This document shows, piece by piece, positions 37,301-46,548 of a DNA stretch of 64,000 nucleotides; positions within the stretch are counted from its first letter, which is position 1, and each line of letters opens with the position of its first letter. This stretch comes from Chrysopilus asiliformis (taxonomy: Eukaryota; Arthropoda; Insecta; Diptera; Rhagionidae): assembly GCA_964034945.1 (NCBI GenBank), contig OZ035963.1:4515328-4579327 (forward strand), written 5' to 3'. The translations under genes and the position numbers were made by a program. The notes under the pieces were generated by a model. It was not told the DNA's origin and made no database searches. It saw only the letters and a program-made list of their open reading frames with translations.

Positions 37301-37928
37301 TGGCGGAAACGAATCCACCCTGCATTCCTTATATGTAAGAATCGTTTGTTTAATCAAATTTTGAAGTTTTTGGATTAATTTTTTCATGAAATTTCAGTGG
37401 CCTCGTACTGCAGGACCTGACTTTTGTCCACGTGGGCAATCAGGACTACTTGAGAGATTGCATCGTGAATTTCTCTAAACGTTGGCAGCAGCATAACATT
37501 ATTGTGAATATGAAACGTTTTAAAAAGTGGTAAGAAAAATTGTTACAGACAATAGTATAGCAAGGGGGTAGAGGGGCAGCTAAGATAAGCTCGAATGGCA
37601 AAATTTTCGAAAATCAAATCGAAATTATAGAAAATCTCTGCGGATTTACTTACTCGCCCGAATTTTGCGAATATTTGCTACGCTATATTTGTTACAGTTT
37701 AAGTCCAGGCGCTTACTGCCCTTCCACAAGCTTACCATTGTAGTGCGCGCCTCCACTAAGAATTGCAATTAATTTTCTTTTGTTTTTTTTTGCAGCGCAT
37801 ATCCATTTAAGAAAAATGACAAAATAATTCGATTCTTCGAGAACTTTGAGAATTTCCTGGGCGAGGAGCAAATGTGGCAGATCTCGGAAAACATAAAACC
37901 ACGAGGACGCAAACCAGTACAGCATTAA
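19156..37928 (+). CDS. C3G: C3G / RapGEF1, Crk-binding Rap1 exchange factor
   Basis: Guanine nucleotide exchange factor for Rap1, acting at the membrane when recruited by Crk. Exons: 19156-19342, 22474-22639, 24959-25161, 25579-25769, 25843-26000, 26116-26226, 26382-26501, 26663-26841, 27112-27204, 28350-29034, 29327-29514, 31837-31969, 32481-33159, 35196-35373, 35474-35488, 36022-36190, 36298-36412, 36499-36902, 37209-37334, 37398-37529 and 37796-37928. Phases agree at every junction: 4365 bases, 1454 residues plus stop. In order the protein has an N-terminal helical region, Pro-rich SH3-binding motifs, a Gln/Asn-rich stretch, RasGEF_N and the CDC25-type RasGEF domain ending KPRGRKPVQH. Catalytic-domain blocks such as IAEQMTLLDAELFQKIEIPE and NSYLALLSALDSAPIRRLEW match RapGEF1 closely. 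The ATG at 19156 is preceded by an in-frame stop. Confidence 0.93.
20626..20720. repeat. Tandem repeat, about 31-bp unit, three copies
   Basis: CAAAAACTGACATTTTTGAA recurs at 20631, 20663 and 20694 within C3G intron 1. Confidence 0.8.
20920..21990. repeat. CAGA minisatellite with higher-order structure
   Basis: About 1.07 kb built from CTAACAGACAGACCAA-type 16-base blocks with 4-base CAGA insertions. Landmark GGGCTGGCTAAC boxes at 21474, 21638 and 21802 are spaced by exactly 164 bases, and the sequence between them is nearly identical: a higher-order repeat. Earlier GGGCT boxes at 21098, 21182, 21250 and 21390 are spaced 84, 68 and 140 bases, all multiples of four. It lies in C3G intron 1. 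Confidence 0.95.
22474..26000 (+). CDS. C3G: C3G exons 2-5: N-terminal helical region
   Basis: Exon 2 is Ser/Gly-rich, then basic (KLARRARSFKDDLFEKISQM). Exon 3 opens RSHSPHSPRSKHAKP and holds PPPGLDYHVRHIKNALKHFR, followed by the VLPGNGTVVLELIANMYA block that matches the RapGEF1 N-terminal region (VLEMLPGSASKVLEAI in the human protein). Exon 4 continues ALQMYTLNENSSTLISATTQ and VYLSLGKLLKLCDEVL. Exon 5 ends HRPSIDVAGQRTSLPDIPLT. Donors are GTGAGT or GTAARN throughout. Confidence 0.88.
22640..24958 (+). other. C3G: C3G intron 2
   Basis: A 2.3-kb AT-rich intron. The right part has a fold-back MITE of the TGGCGGGTTTCACG family at 24666-24776. C/T-rich tracts lie near 24490-24600. No coding exon is supported in it. 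Confidence 0.65.
24666..24776. mobile_element. MITE of the GGCGGGTTTCACG family, copy 1
   Basis: The left end reads GCGGGTTTCACGAAAGTTTT. The right end reads GATTTAGCGGTTGCTAAAAA then ATCCGCCA, inverted. Compare 43183-43297, where the ends are cleaner. Confidence 0.6.
26116..26841 (+). CDS. C3G: C3G exons 6-8: first two SH3-binding motifs
   Basis: Exon 6 (26116-26226) carries SPPPKPPLPNR. Exon 7 (26382-26501) carries NPPPLPPKRRSQPK. These fit the Crk SH3 consensus PxLPxK. Exon 8 (26663-26841) is Ser-rich then strongly acidic (SREEEELKALAMDTSFEDQF, LEDDVERMFAQ), a candidate flexible regulatory segment. Phases 2, 2 and 1 carry through exactly. Confidence 0.9.
26890..27045. mobile_element. hAT-like MITE in C3G intron 8
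   Basis: The ends CAGTAGCGTAGCAAGGG and CTTGCTACACCACTG are inverted. CAG(T)GGCGTAGC-type ends are typical of hAT-derived MITEs. It fills most of the 270-bp intron. Compare 37549-37689, which has a clear target duplication. Confidence 0.6.
27112..27204 (+). CDS. C3G: C3G exon 9
   Basis: A 93-base exon after TTTCCGACCTAG: KSLPLKKDSSGSDNASSIVS, then ANRNQRISTESG, with donor G|GTAAAG in phase 1. It is Ser-rich and keeps the reading frame between exons 8 and 10. Confidence 0.8.
27205..28349 (+). other. C3G: C3G intron 9
   Basis: An 1145-bp intron. It holds fragments of two repeat families: GGCGGGATTCGCGGCCAC at about 27644-27690 and the third copy of the palindromic repeat (27790-28035). The acceptor is ATCTTCCAG. 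Confidence 0.6.
27790..28035. repeat. Dispersed palindromic repeat, copy 3
   Basis: TTTTTCCTTCTACAAAAGGT and ACCTTTTGTAGAAGTGAAAA face each other, as in the copies near 80-300 and 815-1085. The outer parts share TTGTTTGGCTGCCTTTAAAA with them (compare the GACAGCCAAGCAAATTT region of copy 2). Confidence 0.55.
28350..29514 (+). CDS. C3G: C3G exons 10 and 11: Ser-rich region with two more Crk sites
   Basis: Exon 10 (28350-29034, 228 codons) is rich in Ser and Thr (SSSSFSSSSATIASSSATSS) and ends with NPPALPVKTRTKST and a YDNVEE motif, a possible tyrosine-phosphorylation site. Exon 11 (29327-29514) is His-rich, then PPPLPIKKKH. Both proline motifs fit Crk SH3 binding. The donors GTAAGA and GTAAGT are strong. 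Confidence 0.9.
29653..29676 (+). CDS. C3G: C3G candidate 24-nt cassette microexon
   Basis: The segment lies between CGATAATTTAG and GTAAGTCT and is 24 bases, phase 1 in and phase 1 out. If included it adds MFQSVAYS-type residues and keeps the frame into exon 12. Skipping it gives KKKH-IIAYMEICSAS, which matches the human KNKHMLAYM context, so skipping is the conserved form. Confidence 0.4.
30803..30962. mobile_element. Foldback element, about 39-bp arms
   Basis: TATTCCGTAACTTGTTTCAA (30803) faces TTGAATCAAGTTACGGAATA (ending 30962). The arms continue through CGTTTGTTTCGAGTT and AACTCGAAACGAACG. The unpaired centre is about 80 bases. Confidence 0.75.
31114..31275. mobile_element. Foldback element, about 60-bp arms
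   Basis: TACACTTGAGATAAGTTAGC then CAGCTATGTACCTGTTTAGA face TCTAAACAGGCAAATAGCTG then GCTAACTTAGCTCAAGTGTA. The outer ends GCCCGCC and GACGGGC also pair. No coding capacity. Confidence 0.8.
31584..31654. mobile_element. 71-bp pogo-like mini-element
   Basis: The ends CAGTGGATCCTCGGTTTATG and rc CTGTGGAACCACGGTTTTAT are inverted. The element is flanked by TA on both sides (31582-31583 and 31655-31656), the Tc1/mariner/pogo target. It appears to consist of little more than its terminal repeats. Confidence 0.6.
31837..33159 (+). CDS. C3G: C3G exons 12 and 13: conserved IIAYM segment, fifth Crk site, Gln/Asn-rich tract
   Basis: Exon 12 (31837-31969) opens IIAYMEICSASTRGSSEHLR and is His-rich at its end. 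Exon 13 (32481-33159) holds EKPPALPPKSNKQ (a Crk-type site), TTPPPSPKPNN, a QMQQQQQQ run, His/Asn repeats and an N/S tract (SSNININNNSNNSSS). It ends RHNSPNKK before GTGCTT. The long low-complexity part is typical of insect regulatory linkers and is probably disordered. The GTGCTT donor is weaker than the others, but the next exon continues in phase 0. Confidence 0.85.
34029..34133 (-). pseudogene. Degenerate LINE reverse-transcriptase C-terminus
   Basis: The minus strand reads RRWEEGVDQNAKLEDITEGK then DRKPVLPPKKKKSV and a stop. RW(E/Q)(E/D)GVDQ(N/D)AK is shared with the plus-strand remnant at 62272. It resembles the RWxDGV...NWR..A.DRxxWR tail of non-LTR retrotransposon polymerases, here with the NWRTSA part missing. 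Confidence 0.55.
34205..34798 (-). mobile_element. Non-autonomous Helitron-like element
   Basis: On the minus strand the element starts TCATACTAATATATAAAAAT, with A before it. It then has a GTCT microsatellite and ends CCGGGTCCAAATTCTAG, with T after it. A|TC...CTAG|T is the Helitron insertion pattern, and CCGG...CCGG near the end could pair. Inside are two direct copies of a block of about 160 bp, containing ATTTCAGGATAATCGGTTCG and GAAAGAGTAACATAGCGCAA, plus a diverged third copy. No coding capacity. It is 594 bp. Confidence 0.7.
35196..36412 (+). CDS. C3G: C3G exons 14-17: RasGEF_N domain
   Basis: Exon 14 (35196-35373) carries IDISDYLIFKKEGEDGPDVK, matching the human EGDDGPDVRGG block. 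Exon 15 (35474-35488) is a 15-base microexon encoding DEEED across its junctions. Exon 16 (36022-36190) reads AFSEAFITTFRTFISPLELI, the conserved RasGEF_N core. Exon 17 (36298-36412) reads LLSLLVEFVYQLVCSGQLSM, then AKLLRNKLVEK. RasGEF_N packs against and supports the catalytic domain. Phases 1, 1, 2 and 0 are consistent. Confidence 0.92.
35489..36021 (+). other. C3G: C3G intron 15
   Basis: A 533-bp intron occupied by MITE copy C and AT-rich sequence. The acceptor is CTTATCTTACAG. Confidence 0.75.
35669..35795. mobile_element. MITE of the GTCCATAAAA family, copy C
   Basis: The left end GCAGTCCGTAAAATACGTCA and the right end CGTGACGCATTTTATGTACA are inverted. It is about 127 bp, in the C3G intron between exons 15 and 16. 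Confidence 0.7.
36499..37928 (+). CDS. C3G: C3G exons 18-21: catalytic RasGEF domain and C-terminus
   Basis: Exon 18 (36499-36902) contains SVEIAEQMTLLDAELFQKIE, the start of the CDC25 homology domain, then SPNLNKFTEHFNKMSYWARS and IKFIKIMKHLRKMNNYNSYL. Exon 19 (37209-37334) reads LEWHKTITEGLKEYCALIDS. Exon 20 (37398-37529) reads GLVLQDLTFVHVGNQDYLRD, then FSKRWQQHNI. Exon 21 (37796-37928) ends SENIKPRGRKPVQH and TAA. All the family's structural blocks are present and unbroken, so the domain should be active on Rap1. Confidence 0.95.
37549..37689. mobile_element. hAT-like MITE with 8-bp target duplication
   Basis: TGTTACAG occurs on both sides (37541-37548 and 37690-37697), the 8-bp signature of hAT insertion. 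Between the copies the ends CAATAGTATAGCAAGGGGG and TTGCTACGCTAT are imperfectly inverted. It lies in the last C3G intron, about 20 bases from exon 20. Confidence 0.75.
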
Positions 37929-39260
37929 AACGACGCAAGCATCGAAGGGACGGGGGGAAAAGTTCAAGGAATCAAACGAAAGCAAAAACTAAAACTGATT
38001 CCAATAATATGTTTTCGAACAGACTGAACTGACTGAAGCCAAGCCAATGTAAATTTTCCTCAAAGGAAAACAAAAATTCTTTATTTTAAATTTGTTTTTA
38101 TATATTTTTTTTAAAAAACAACAAAAAAAACAATTAAAAAAATTGGATTTTAGTTTTTTTTTACTACGTTTGACTTTTGTTAAATTTTTATTAAAAAAAA
38201 GTAATGAAATGGGAAAAGAAAATCAACTGCTCTTATTTAAGACAACAAGAACATAATAAATTAATGATTATTGAAAAAAATGAAACAACAAAAACCACTT
38301 TCTAGTAAGGTATTCAATTGTGATCTCTTTAGACTTATATATTATTAAAATATATTTGAAAATATAATATTGAAAAAAATAAGATTAAAATAAAAAAATA
38401 TATTTAAAAAAAAATAAACACTTTCGCAAATGCAATGAAAAAAGCACAACGAAATACACTAAATATGTTTCTATTCGCGTTTTACTCATAATTCGTTTTT
38501 TTTACAAAAACCAAAAAAAAAGGAAAAAATCAAAGAACTATTCTTTAACTGTGAAGCGAAACAAATGAAATTATATTCATTAATGTTTTCATAAGAAATA
38601 TGGGAAAAACTAATAATATTTTCATTGGGAACTTCTTCAAAATCGACTAAACTAGAAAAAAAGGGAAGACGAAAAAAAATAAAATATTTGTGTGTTTCTC
38701 TTTTGCAGTTGGGACTCCATTCCATTTAATTTTTGATTGTTCAAAAATATTTATATAAAAAGTCTTATGATATACAATATTTAAATGATATTTGCAAATT
38801 GAAGCGAAAAACAATAAAAAAAAATCGATAAAAGAAAATTAAAAATCATTCGTGAGAAATGATAAAAAATCATGGTTGCTGGTGGTGGTAGTGGTGGCGA
38901 TTTTAACAAAAATAAATCATATCAAAATGACGCTCGGGTTTGATTGGAAAAACACAAGATAAAAGAAAATATTTTAACGAAAACAAAAAAAAACAATCGG
39001 CGTTGACTTAATCAAAAGGTAGAATTTTTTGTGTTCGCTGAGTTTTTATTAAAATGACTGTTCGTTGTGTTGTCTTTTCTAAAATACGTACAAAAAATTT
39101 TGGTTGTCGGGAGAAATCGCCGACAATGGAAAATTGAATCATTTTTGGATAACACGTTTTATGAGGTACACAAAATAATATTGTATTGTCCTTTTTCGTG
39201 AGGTATTTAAACCCTGTCTTAGACCCCCCCCCCCCTCCTTATCTTAGACCCCCAACAATA

Positions 39261-39498
39261 CTGGGTACCAATCATGTATTCCGACGCGTCTCTGTCTTTC
39301 GACTTCGACGCAGCTTTTAACTCTTAACTTCGCCATATCAGCATCTTCAATTTTTCTGGAGTGACAGTCAGAATCACGTTTCGATTCATAGTGACGATTC
39401 CGCGAAATTTCAAGCCGCAGATATGTCGAAGTCAAGAGTTAAAAGCTGCGTCGAAGTCGAAAGACAGAGACGCGTCGGACTACATGATTGGTGCCCAG
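39261..39498. mobile_element. Foldback element with about 74-bp arms
   Basis: CTGGGTACCAATCATGTATT then GACGCGTCTCTGTCTTTCGA (39261 onward) face TCGAAAGACAGAGACGCGTC then ACATGATTGGTGCCCAG (ending 39498). The arms match nearly perfectly over CGACTTCGACGCAGCTTTTA. The spacer is about 90 bases (39335-39424). This near-identity suggests a recent origin. Confidence 0.85.
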
Positions 39499-41901
39499 GA
39501 TAAATGGGATGACATTATTTTTTTTTGCATGAATTAGATTGTCGGTAGAAAGCACAGGGAAGGGGGGGGGGGGATTCTAAATACTTCGAATTGAATGGTG
39601 AAAATGTTGAAAGTTGATTATATAAAAAGTCATAGGTGGTTTCAAGGTCAATTTTTTTAGTGATTAAGAAATCGCAACACCAATGCATAATTCCGGGACG
39701 AAAGATTAATATCTGAATCGCCGGGACAACATGACTAAATTTGGGACTGTCCCTGTACTGCCGGGATGTATCAGAAGGTAGAAAAAAACTTCTCAGATAA
39801 ATAAAATGCATTCGGAACGTAGAAAAAAAAAGAATCGGTAGGTATATAGAAAAAAAAGTGTAAGCAAAACGGAGGACAATTCACGAAGGGATATTGAAAT
39901 TTGAAAAAAGATTCGATACACGAATGTAGAAACTGTTTGTAAAACTGTGGGTATGCGGCTGGCGATAAAATCCCCATTTCCGCAAACACTTCTAGGGTTT
40001 TTTTTACCACACACCTCCCCCTCCTCACCTAATAGTGTGACATATTCTCTGGTCAGCCTCTAAACGGATTCCGAAATTGATTCAATTACAAATGATTACA
40101 ATCAGAATCTTAGAGAATTCGATGAATGTGCCATAAACAAATCTTAGGTAGTATTAAGAGTGTATTTTTTTTAGTTTTGCTTCTTAAATTGTAGCGACAG
40201 TATTAGATGTGAAGAAAACAATGTATCAATTAAGTACTATGGAGAGAAGTAAATGTGAAAACGAAAGCACCGTTTTTTTAAAATAATTTTTGCTTTTTAG
40301 AATGAACTAAAGACAACTCAAAACATATCTCATTGTAGAAATATTAAAGTTAACTAAAAATAGACTAATCGAAAACGATTTTTTAACTAATTTGCACTTT
40401 TTATTGGCATAGAAATGATATATTTTATATTGTGTTTAGTAGAAATATACGAAACTTATGATTATTAGTAGTGCAATAGCATAAATGCAAATAAAAGATG
40501 ATGAAAAAGAAGTAAGAAAAACAAATTGCTTGGCCTTGATTTTATATTAAATAAAAGTTTGAAAAAAACCAAACAAAATGGAAAACATCATTGAAAAAAA
40601 CACCAAAAAAAAACATTTTTTTTTTAAATTTATCGTCCAAATGTGTTTGTTCCAATCAAATCTTGAGCCCAGTAAAAAAAATTTTGTGGAGTGTTTTTTT
40701 ATTGTCATGAGAAACAATTGAAATGTACTAACATTGATAAAAATTTAAAAAAAAACTATGAAGAAATTATTATATATAGCGTATAACCGGCCTAAAAATG
40801 AATTAATATTAAATAAGTATTTTTTTTTTATTATTATTTTGTGTTTTCTGTATCTTTCTTGGCTTTAATTTATAAACGTAAAAATTCAAAATTATTTATA
40901 GTATAGTAAAGGAGCATAAAAAGGCAGATTTTATGTGCTGCTCTGCTCCTTTAAAAAAAATTAAAGTGTTGTGTGGAAACAAAAATATTAAATAATAAAA
41001 CTAAAAATCGCATTGATGTCATTATTATTGATAAATATTTAAAAAAAAGCATATAAGCAAATGAAATACATAAGAAATAGGAGTACGTAAAATATGTTCA
41101 AGAAAAACTCTAATAGAAGTGTAAAGAAATAATAAACACAATTATGTGATATTTGTTGCACATGTGGGAAAATTTAAATAAATTTAAAAAAATAGCAACA
41201 TTTTCTAATCGACAGTAAGACAACTTTTAATCTATTTAGAAATTGATCAAAAATCTATATTTTTCATAGCAAAATTGAATGTAGTTCTCACAACGCTTTA
41301 GAAATATACTTACGCTAAGCCTAATATTTTCCAAAGAAATTTCGAAAATTTTGTATGCAGTGAAAGGAAAAAAGGGGGAGTAGAAAATGTATGTCCTTAA
41401 ATTGATTGTGCCAATTTTTAGTTTTATTTCATTGTTTTAAGTCTTGCTGAAGAAGCCAAATAACAAAAATAGTATTAAATCAAGTCACTGGGAGTTTGAA
41501 GAGAAAAGAAAACTATTCTGAGCCAAAAATTTGTGTCAATCTGAACTTCTCACATAGACATTGGAATTTTTTAAAGGTTGTTTAAAACGTTTGAATTGAG
41601 AAGGTAGTAGGAGAGTTTTCGGCCGAATCAAGTGCAATTTATTAGCTATCAACGCAAAGTAGTTCCAACTCGTGTAATAATCCTTACTAGCATTTTTGGT
41701 TAAAGACACGTGACTGCTACTATAGAAGATACATTTCTAGTGGCAGATACCTGCCATACACCAATAATGCTACCAGGGATCTGATATGCGTTACTGCAAG
41801 TTCGAATAAGAATTTCATATCCCGCCAGCGCAGATGCCAGGAAAATGTGAAAAAAGAGACAGAAAGCTTGCCTGAGTATAAGTACAAGGGAATTGCAAGT
41901 A

Positions 41902-42016
41902 AGGCATTGTCTATAAAAACGTCACACATTTGTCCGTAATGAGGTCTGGGTTTACGGAAAAGTTAAAAAAAATTGACGAGGAGTAAATAAGCGTGACGTG
42001 TTTTATGGATAGCCAT
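41902..42016. mobile_element. MITE of the GTCCATAAAA family, copy D
   Basis: The left end AGGCATTGTCTATAAAAACG and the right end CGTGACGTGTTTTATGGATA are inverted. It is 115 bp. Confidence 0.7.
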
Positions 42017-43182
42017 TAAAACAAAAAAAAAAGAATATAAAACCAATTAAACAAAAAAAAATATTGAACGTACACCGAATTAGTGCCAAATTGATGAAAA
42101 CATAGGTTAAAAACCGTAGAGAATCAAACAAGGAAAGTTTCAAATTTTAGTTCCGCATGAGAATTTGTTTTGTAATCCTTAAAAAACTGCATACAAATTT
42201 TCAATCAGTATTTTATTTTTTTATATTTAGAAATTTTGCTTAAATTTACTCAAAGCTAAATATATTATAGTTTTCGGTTCGCTTAAAGCACTCACTGAAT
42301 TTGCACCAAAGACATGAAATCACTCCAAAGGAGTGGAAAAGGGGAAAGAAAGAGAGAAAAATGGGGATTATATGAACGTTTTTTTTTTAGAAAATTCTAC
42401 TTAGTAATCGAAAGTGTTTTGATAAATTGAGGAATTTTTTGTTCTCAAAAGAAGTTTAAAAACCGGCTTAACGACAGAACTGATTTTTTTTAAGGAAATT
42501 CTATTCATAAACTGTTATAAAAGTTAAGTTCATAAACCGAGGCGTGCGTTCATTAATAAAGGTTGCACTTTTAAGTGGAAAGTCACACTTTTTGAGTCAC
42601 CCTTCATTTTCTTACCAATTTTTTTAAAGTTGAACCTCTAATCATCAAAACTATGATCCATTCACACATGACTTTTAATCAAAAATCTCTGTTACTTGAA
42701 AACTCCAAGTCAAATACTTTATACTACCTATTGTAAAAAAAAAATCTGATTAAAAATAAATAATAAAATTCTGCGAGTTTCTATATTTTATGTACACTTT
42801 TCGCGTGATTTTTTTTCCTGGCGGTTTTATTGTGAGTTTGGATGTCCCCATTGTAGCCTAGAAGTCCATTAAAAATATTTATAGTCAACAATAAAATAAA
42901 GTAAATAAAAATTAATCAAGTGAAAAATTCAAAAAATTAAATTAACAAAAAATTAAATCATAATTACGCGTTAGGGAATTGAAGCTGGCTAATTGGATCC
43001 TTTTAACCTACCCTTCTTGCTGTGTTCTCCTTTAACCAGCTAAAAAAAAACTTGCTTAAAATAATCGAAAATATAAATGCAAAAAACATGATAGACGTAA
43101 ATAAAAGTAATAAAATAATGCGAGAATTACCAAAATTCCTTCATTTGGATTTATATGATTGGCGGTAGTTTTGTATAATTAA

Positions 43183-43297
43183 TGGCGGGTTCACAAAAAT
43201 TTTAGCAACCACGAAACCGAATTACCGGATGAATTTCAAGAAAAAAGAGTCTACTAGCTCGATTTAGTGGCCGCTAAAGTTTTCGTGAAACCCGCCA
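43183..43297. mobile_element. MITE of the GGCGGGTTTCACG family, copy 2
   Basis: TGGCGGGTTCACAAAAATTT at the left and AAAGTTTTCGTGAAACCCGC at the right are inverted. Inside, TAGCTCGATTTAGTGGCCGC is shared with copy 1 and with the fragment at about 27644-27690. Confidence 0.7.
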
Positions 43298-44950
43298 TAA
43301 AAATAGAACTTCATTGCGTTGATTTTGTAGATGCAGAAAATTAAAGAGAGATGGATTTATAGAAATTCTTTTGAGAGCGATAGAATAACAGCATAGAATT
43401 GTTAGGGCTATTTACATTTGTGATTTTTGTTGAAAGTTTTCTCCTAGAATATATTCAGCGGCATTTTTACATCTAACGCGGAAAAAGTTCTCTTTACAAA
43501 CTCCATTCTAAAGTATTGACGTTTCGAAGATTTGAAGAAATTCATCGAAAGCAAAAATATGTTAAAAATTGCGCCGCAGGAAAAATTTTTCAAAAAGACA
43601 ACGGGCTTTTTTACATAGAAAATCTACATTCGCAATCGTAGTAAAAAAATTCACGAGAAATTTGAAATCCTTTTTTTCTGTTTGATTGACAAATCCCACA
43701 ATATAGCTTCACTGCTTGAAAGTAGAAGGAGATGAAGAAGATGAGAAAACCATAAACTAAGAGATAGAAAAACGCGCTTTGGTCCATTCACCCTCAATAA
43801 AATTCCCATAACTCTATCCCACTTAGTTTTTTACATTTACAAAATCAAAATCCTAGCAATGGAGTTTTGCTATAAATTTGCTTAAATCTTGAGTAGAAAT
43901 AGAGAAAAGCTATATTTTTTGTAAATTCAGCTATTTAAGGCTTTTTAAATTGTGCCGTAATAGATTTAATTTAAAATATTGAGATTATAAAAAGAAGCAA
44001 ATGAAAAAAAAATATTTTGTACCAGATTTTTGTGGTGTCAAAGATAGAAAAACAATAAGTGGAATATTTAAATCAGTTTTTTTAGTATTTTATGTTTACA
44101 TAACTGTTACAAATTCAATTAAAATATTTTATTTTGCTTGTCTAACATTAGCCCTAAACTATTTTACTAACAAACAAAAAATCAAATTAACAAAAATAAA
44201 TTTAACAAAATGAATAATTTTAAGTGTGACAGTGTATATTTAAATGATAAAAAATATTCTAAGTAATAAATAAACACACATATATGAGATATAGGCTAAA
44301 ACTGTGGACTTGTATATAACTTACTATAACTACAATATTAACAATTAATGCATAAGAATCATAAACTAGATACATAAACCTTGAGAAAAAAAATACACTT
44401 TAACTGAAAGTAGAAAACCTAAAGAAACAATTTAACAATAATTTATTTAGGAGATTCTATGAAAAAAATAGTGAAAAAAACATGAATTCAAACAACAATG
44501 TCAAAGAATAATAAAATATATTTTATGATATTTACAAATTATTATTATTATATTTTATTTCTAATTAAGGTTATTAATTATTTCGATGTGTTTTTTTAAT
44601 AAAAATAATTTATATGGTCTACAATTTGTCATGATTGGTTTATCTTTTATTGATATTATTTTAGTTGTTAGTTTTTTGTATTTTTTATATGTTTTAGATA
44701 TACAACAACTATTTAAAAATAGCAGAAAAATTATGAGAAAAACAAACACATAAATATGAAATTATATCGATGTTTTAAGCGAGGAAAAGAAATAAAAAAT
44801 AAAGAAAAAAAATCGAGTTTTTTTGTTATTTGTATAGTAGGCAAATTTAGTCACTCAGGATTTCGTGTTATAATTTCCCGAATTTTTCAATTCCACAAAC
44901 GTAATTCTTTAAATTTTGTTCTTTCATTATTATATTCCGAATCGGGTTAA

Positions 44951-46548
44951 CTTAACTTAGGCAGCCTCGACTTTTAATTCATTCCATGAACATGAATTTT
45001 TCAGTTTTTTCACCCTAATCCACAATTAATCTCAAATTAATTACCATTGATTTGATTTTTCCGAAAAATCCCATAAAACAGTAGCAATTGACGACAGTCC
45101 AGTCCATTCAGTCATCATAATTTTGGTAATTAAATCATAAAGGGTCGGTCGACTTAACTAATTTTTCTACCTCACCATGCTTTTATAAAAATAAAACTCC
45201 AGAAATATTAAACGATCGTAGATATTAAATTGAAAGACATAAGAAATTATGAGATAAGAGCACGCATCATCTCCAAAAACGATTTCAAAAAATACACATA
45301 AAAGCAGGGAATTCTAAAAGATCTTTTATGACCGATGGGGCCCTTGAAAAGGCCTTCGAAAGAAAAGAAGAAAAAACAAGCTAAAAATCACAATTAGCTG
45401 GGATTTGTTGGCTGCTACTCGTCGTCCACCTTCGATTGTATTTTACTCTTGTTCTTTTTTCCATTGAAAACGTTTTGATCTTGCTGGAACCACAGATCTT
45501 GCTGGAACCACAGAAATGGATCAAGGTTTCTTATGCGGATTACTTGTTGAAGTTTATAAGGGGAGGCAGGCGAAAGCAAGTTGAGAAGAATTTTTGAAAA
45601 AACAGTGTACGTTTCTTATCAGTTTGAGAAAAAATAAACCGCAGACGACGAGTTCTATGGAATTAAGAATGGTCTTGCTGTAGAATTACGATTGAGATCC
45701 ACTTTCGTAACAAGACAACTGGCCATAGTTAAGGCAGGTATTTCAGAAAAGAAACATAGGTTGTTGGCTAAGTTTTGCTGTTTGTCGAGAGGAAGTCCAT
45801 AAGCTTGTCAATTGTTCCCTAATTGGAACCCCTCTCCCCTCGTCAATATATTTTTTCGCTTGGGATTTATACCAATTTTACACCACCCCGACCCGTCTCC
45901 GAATAAGTTCCTGACATATTTTATAAACAGTCGTAACTACATTTTTTTAAATTACGATCATTTACGATTTTCAAAGAAATTTTGTTCGAAAATCTTGAAA
46001 GTTTAGGAGTAAAGAATTATTTTATAGTGATTTAACATCTGTTTAGGATATTTTTAGCATTTTCCCTTCAGTGTTCGGTTTCAGTTTCGATTCAAATCCA
46101 ATTTTAGAGTAAATTTTACCAGCAGCACCTTTTTTCAAATTTTTTTCGTTACCCGCAAAACTTATATAACAACCTACGTAAACTCTTAGTCATATCTTCA
46201 AATACTTCGAGCTTTTCAAATCTTTAGACTTTTGTCGCGTTGAAACTCAGAAGATTCCTGAAAGACACATCAAATATGACGATTTCTGTCTGTTTTGATG
46301 GACATGGTTAGCATTTCAGGTTGTTTGGCTGGTTTTCTTGATATCAACAACGGTGTGTTTACCGATCTTAATGACTAACTACAACGGATAGCAGCAACAA
46401 AAACAGCAATAATCTTAATAATGGCAACAACAGGTCAAGTTCTTAAGAATGAACGAAGGAAAAAACATTTTTGAGAGTAAAAAACTCGTAAATTTCGTCA
46501 CTTATTGTGATCATTGACACTGGCTGGGGCCTCTTCCCTCTTCTGTAG
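44951..46548. other. Spacer left of the unrecognised two-exon gene
   Basis: This is less AT-rich than the region before it. GATCTTGCTGGAACCACA is directly repeated at about 45478 and 45495. A partial GTCCATAAAA-type end lies near 45910. Short open stretches occur around 45310-45590 but none has convincing splice sites. Earlier exons of the gene at 46549 may be here. Confidence 0.35.

Larger units (their letters stand above)
37929..44950 (+). other. C3G: Probable long C3G 3' UTR and downstream AT-rich sequence
   Basis: About 7 kb with extreme A/T content and no supported gene. AATAAA-type signals are many (first at 38389-38394; others near 38414, 40488, 40983 and 41139), so the true transcript end cannot be chosen from sequence. 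It contains a foldback (39261-39498), MITE copy D (41902-42016) and a GGCGGGTTTCACG MITE (43183-43297). Whether all of it is transcribed is inference. Confidence 0.4.

Noticed and set aside
45310..45590. Short open stretches (MTDGALEKAFERKEEK; KWIKVSYADYLLKFIRGG)
   Set aside because: No consistent splice sites or continuing frame links them to one another or to the exons at 46549.
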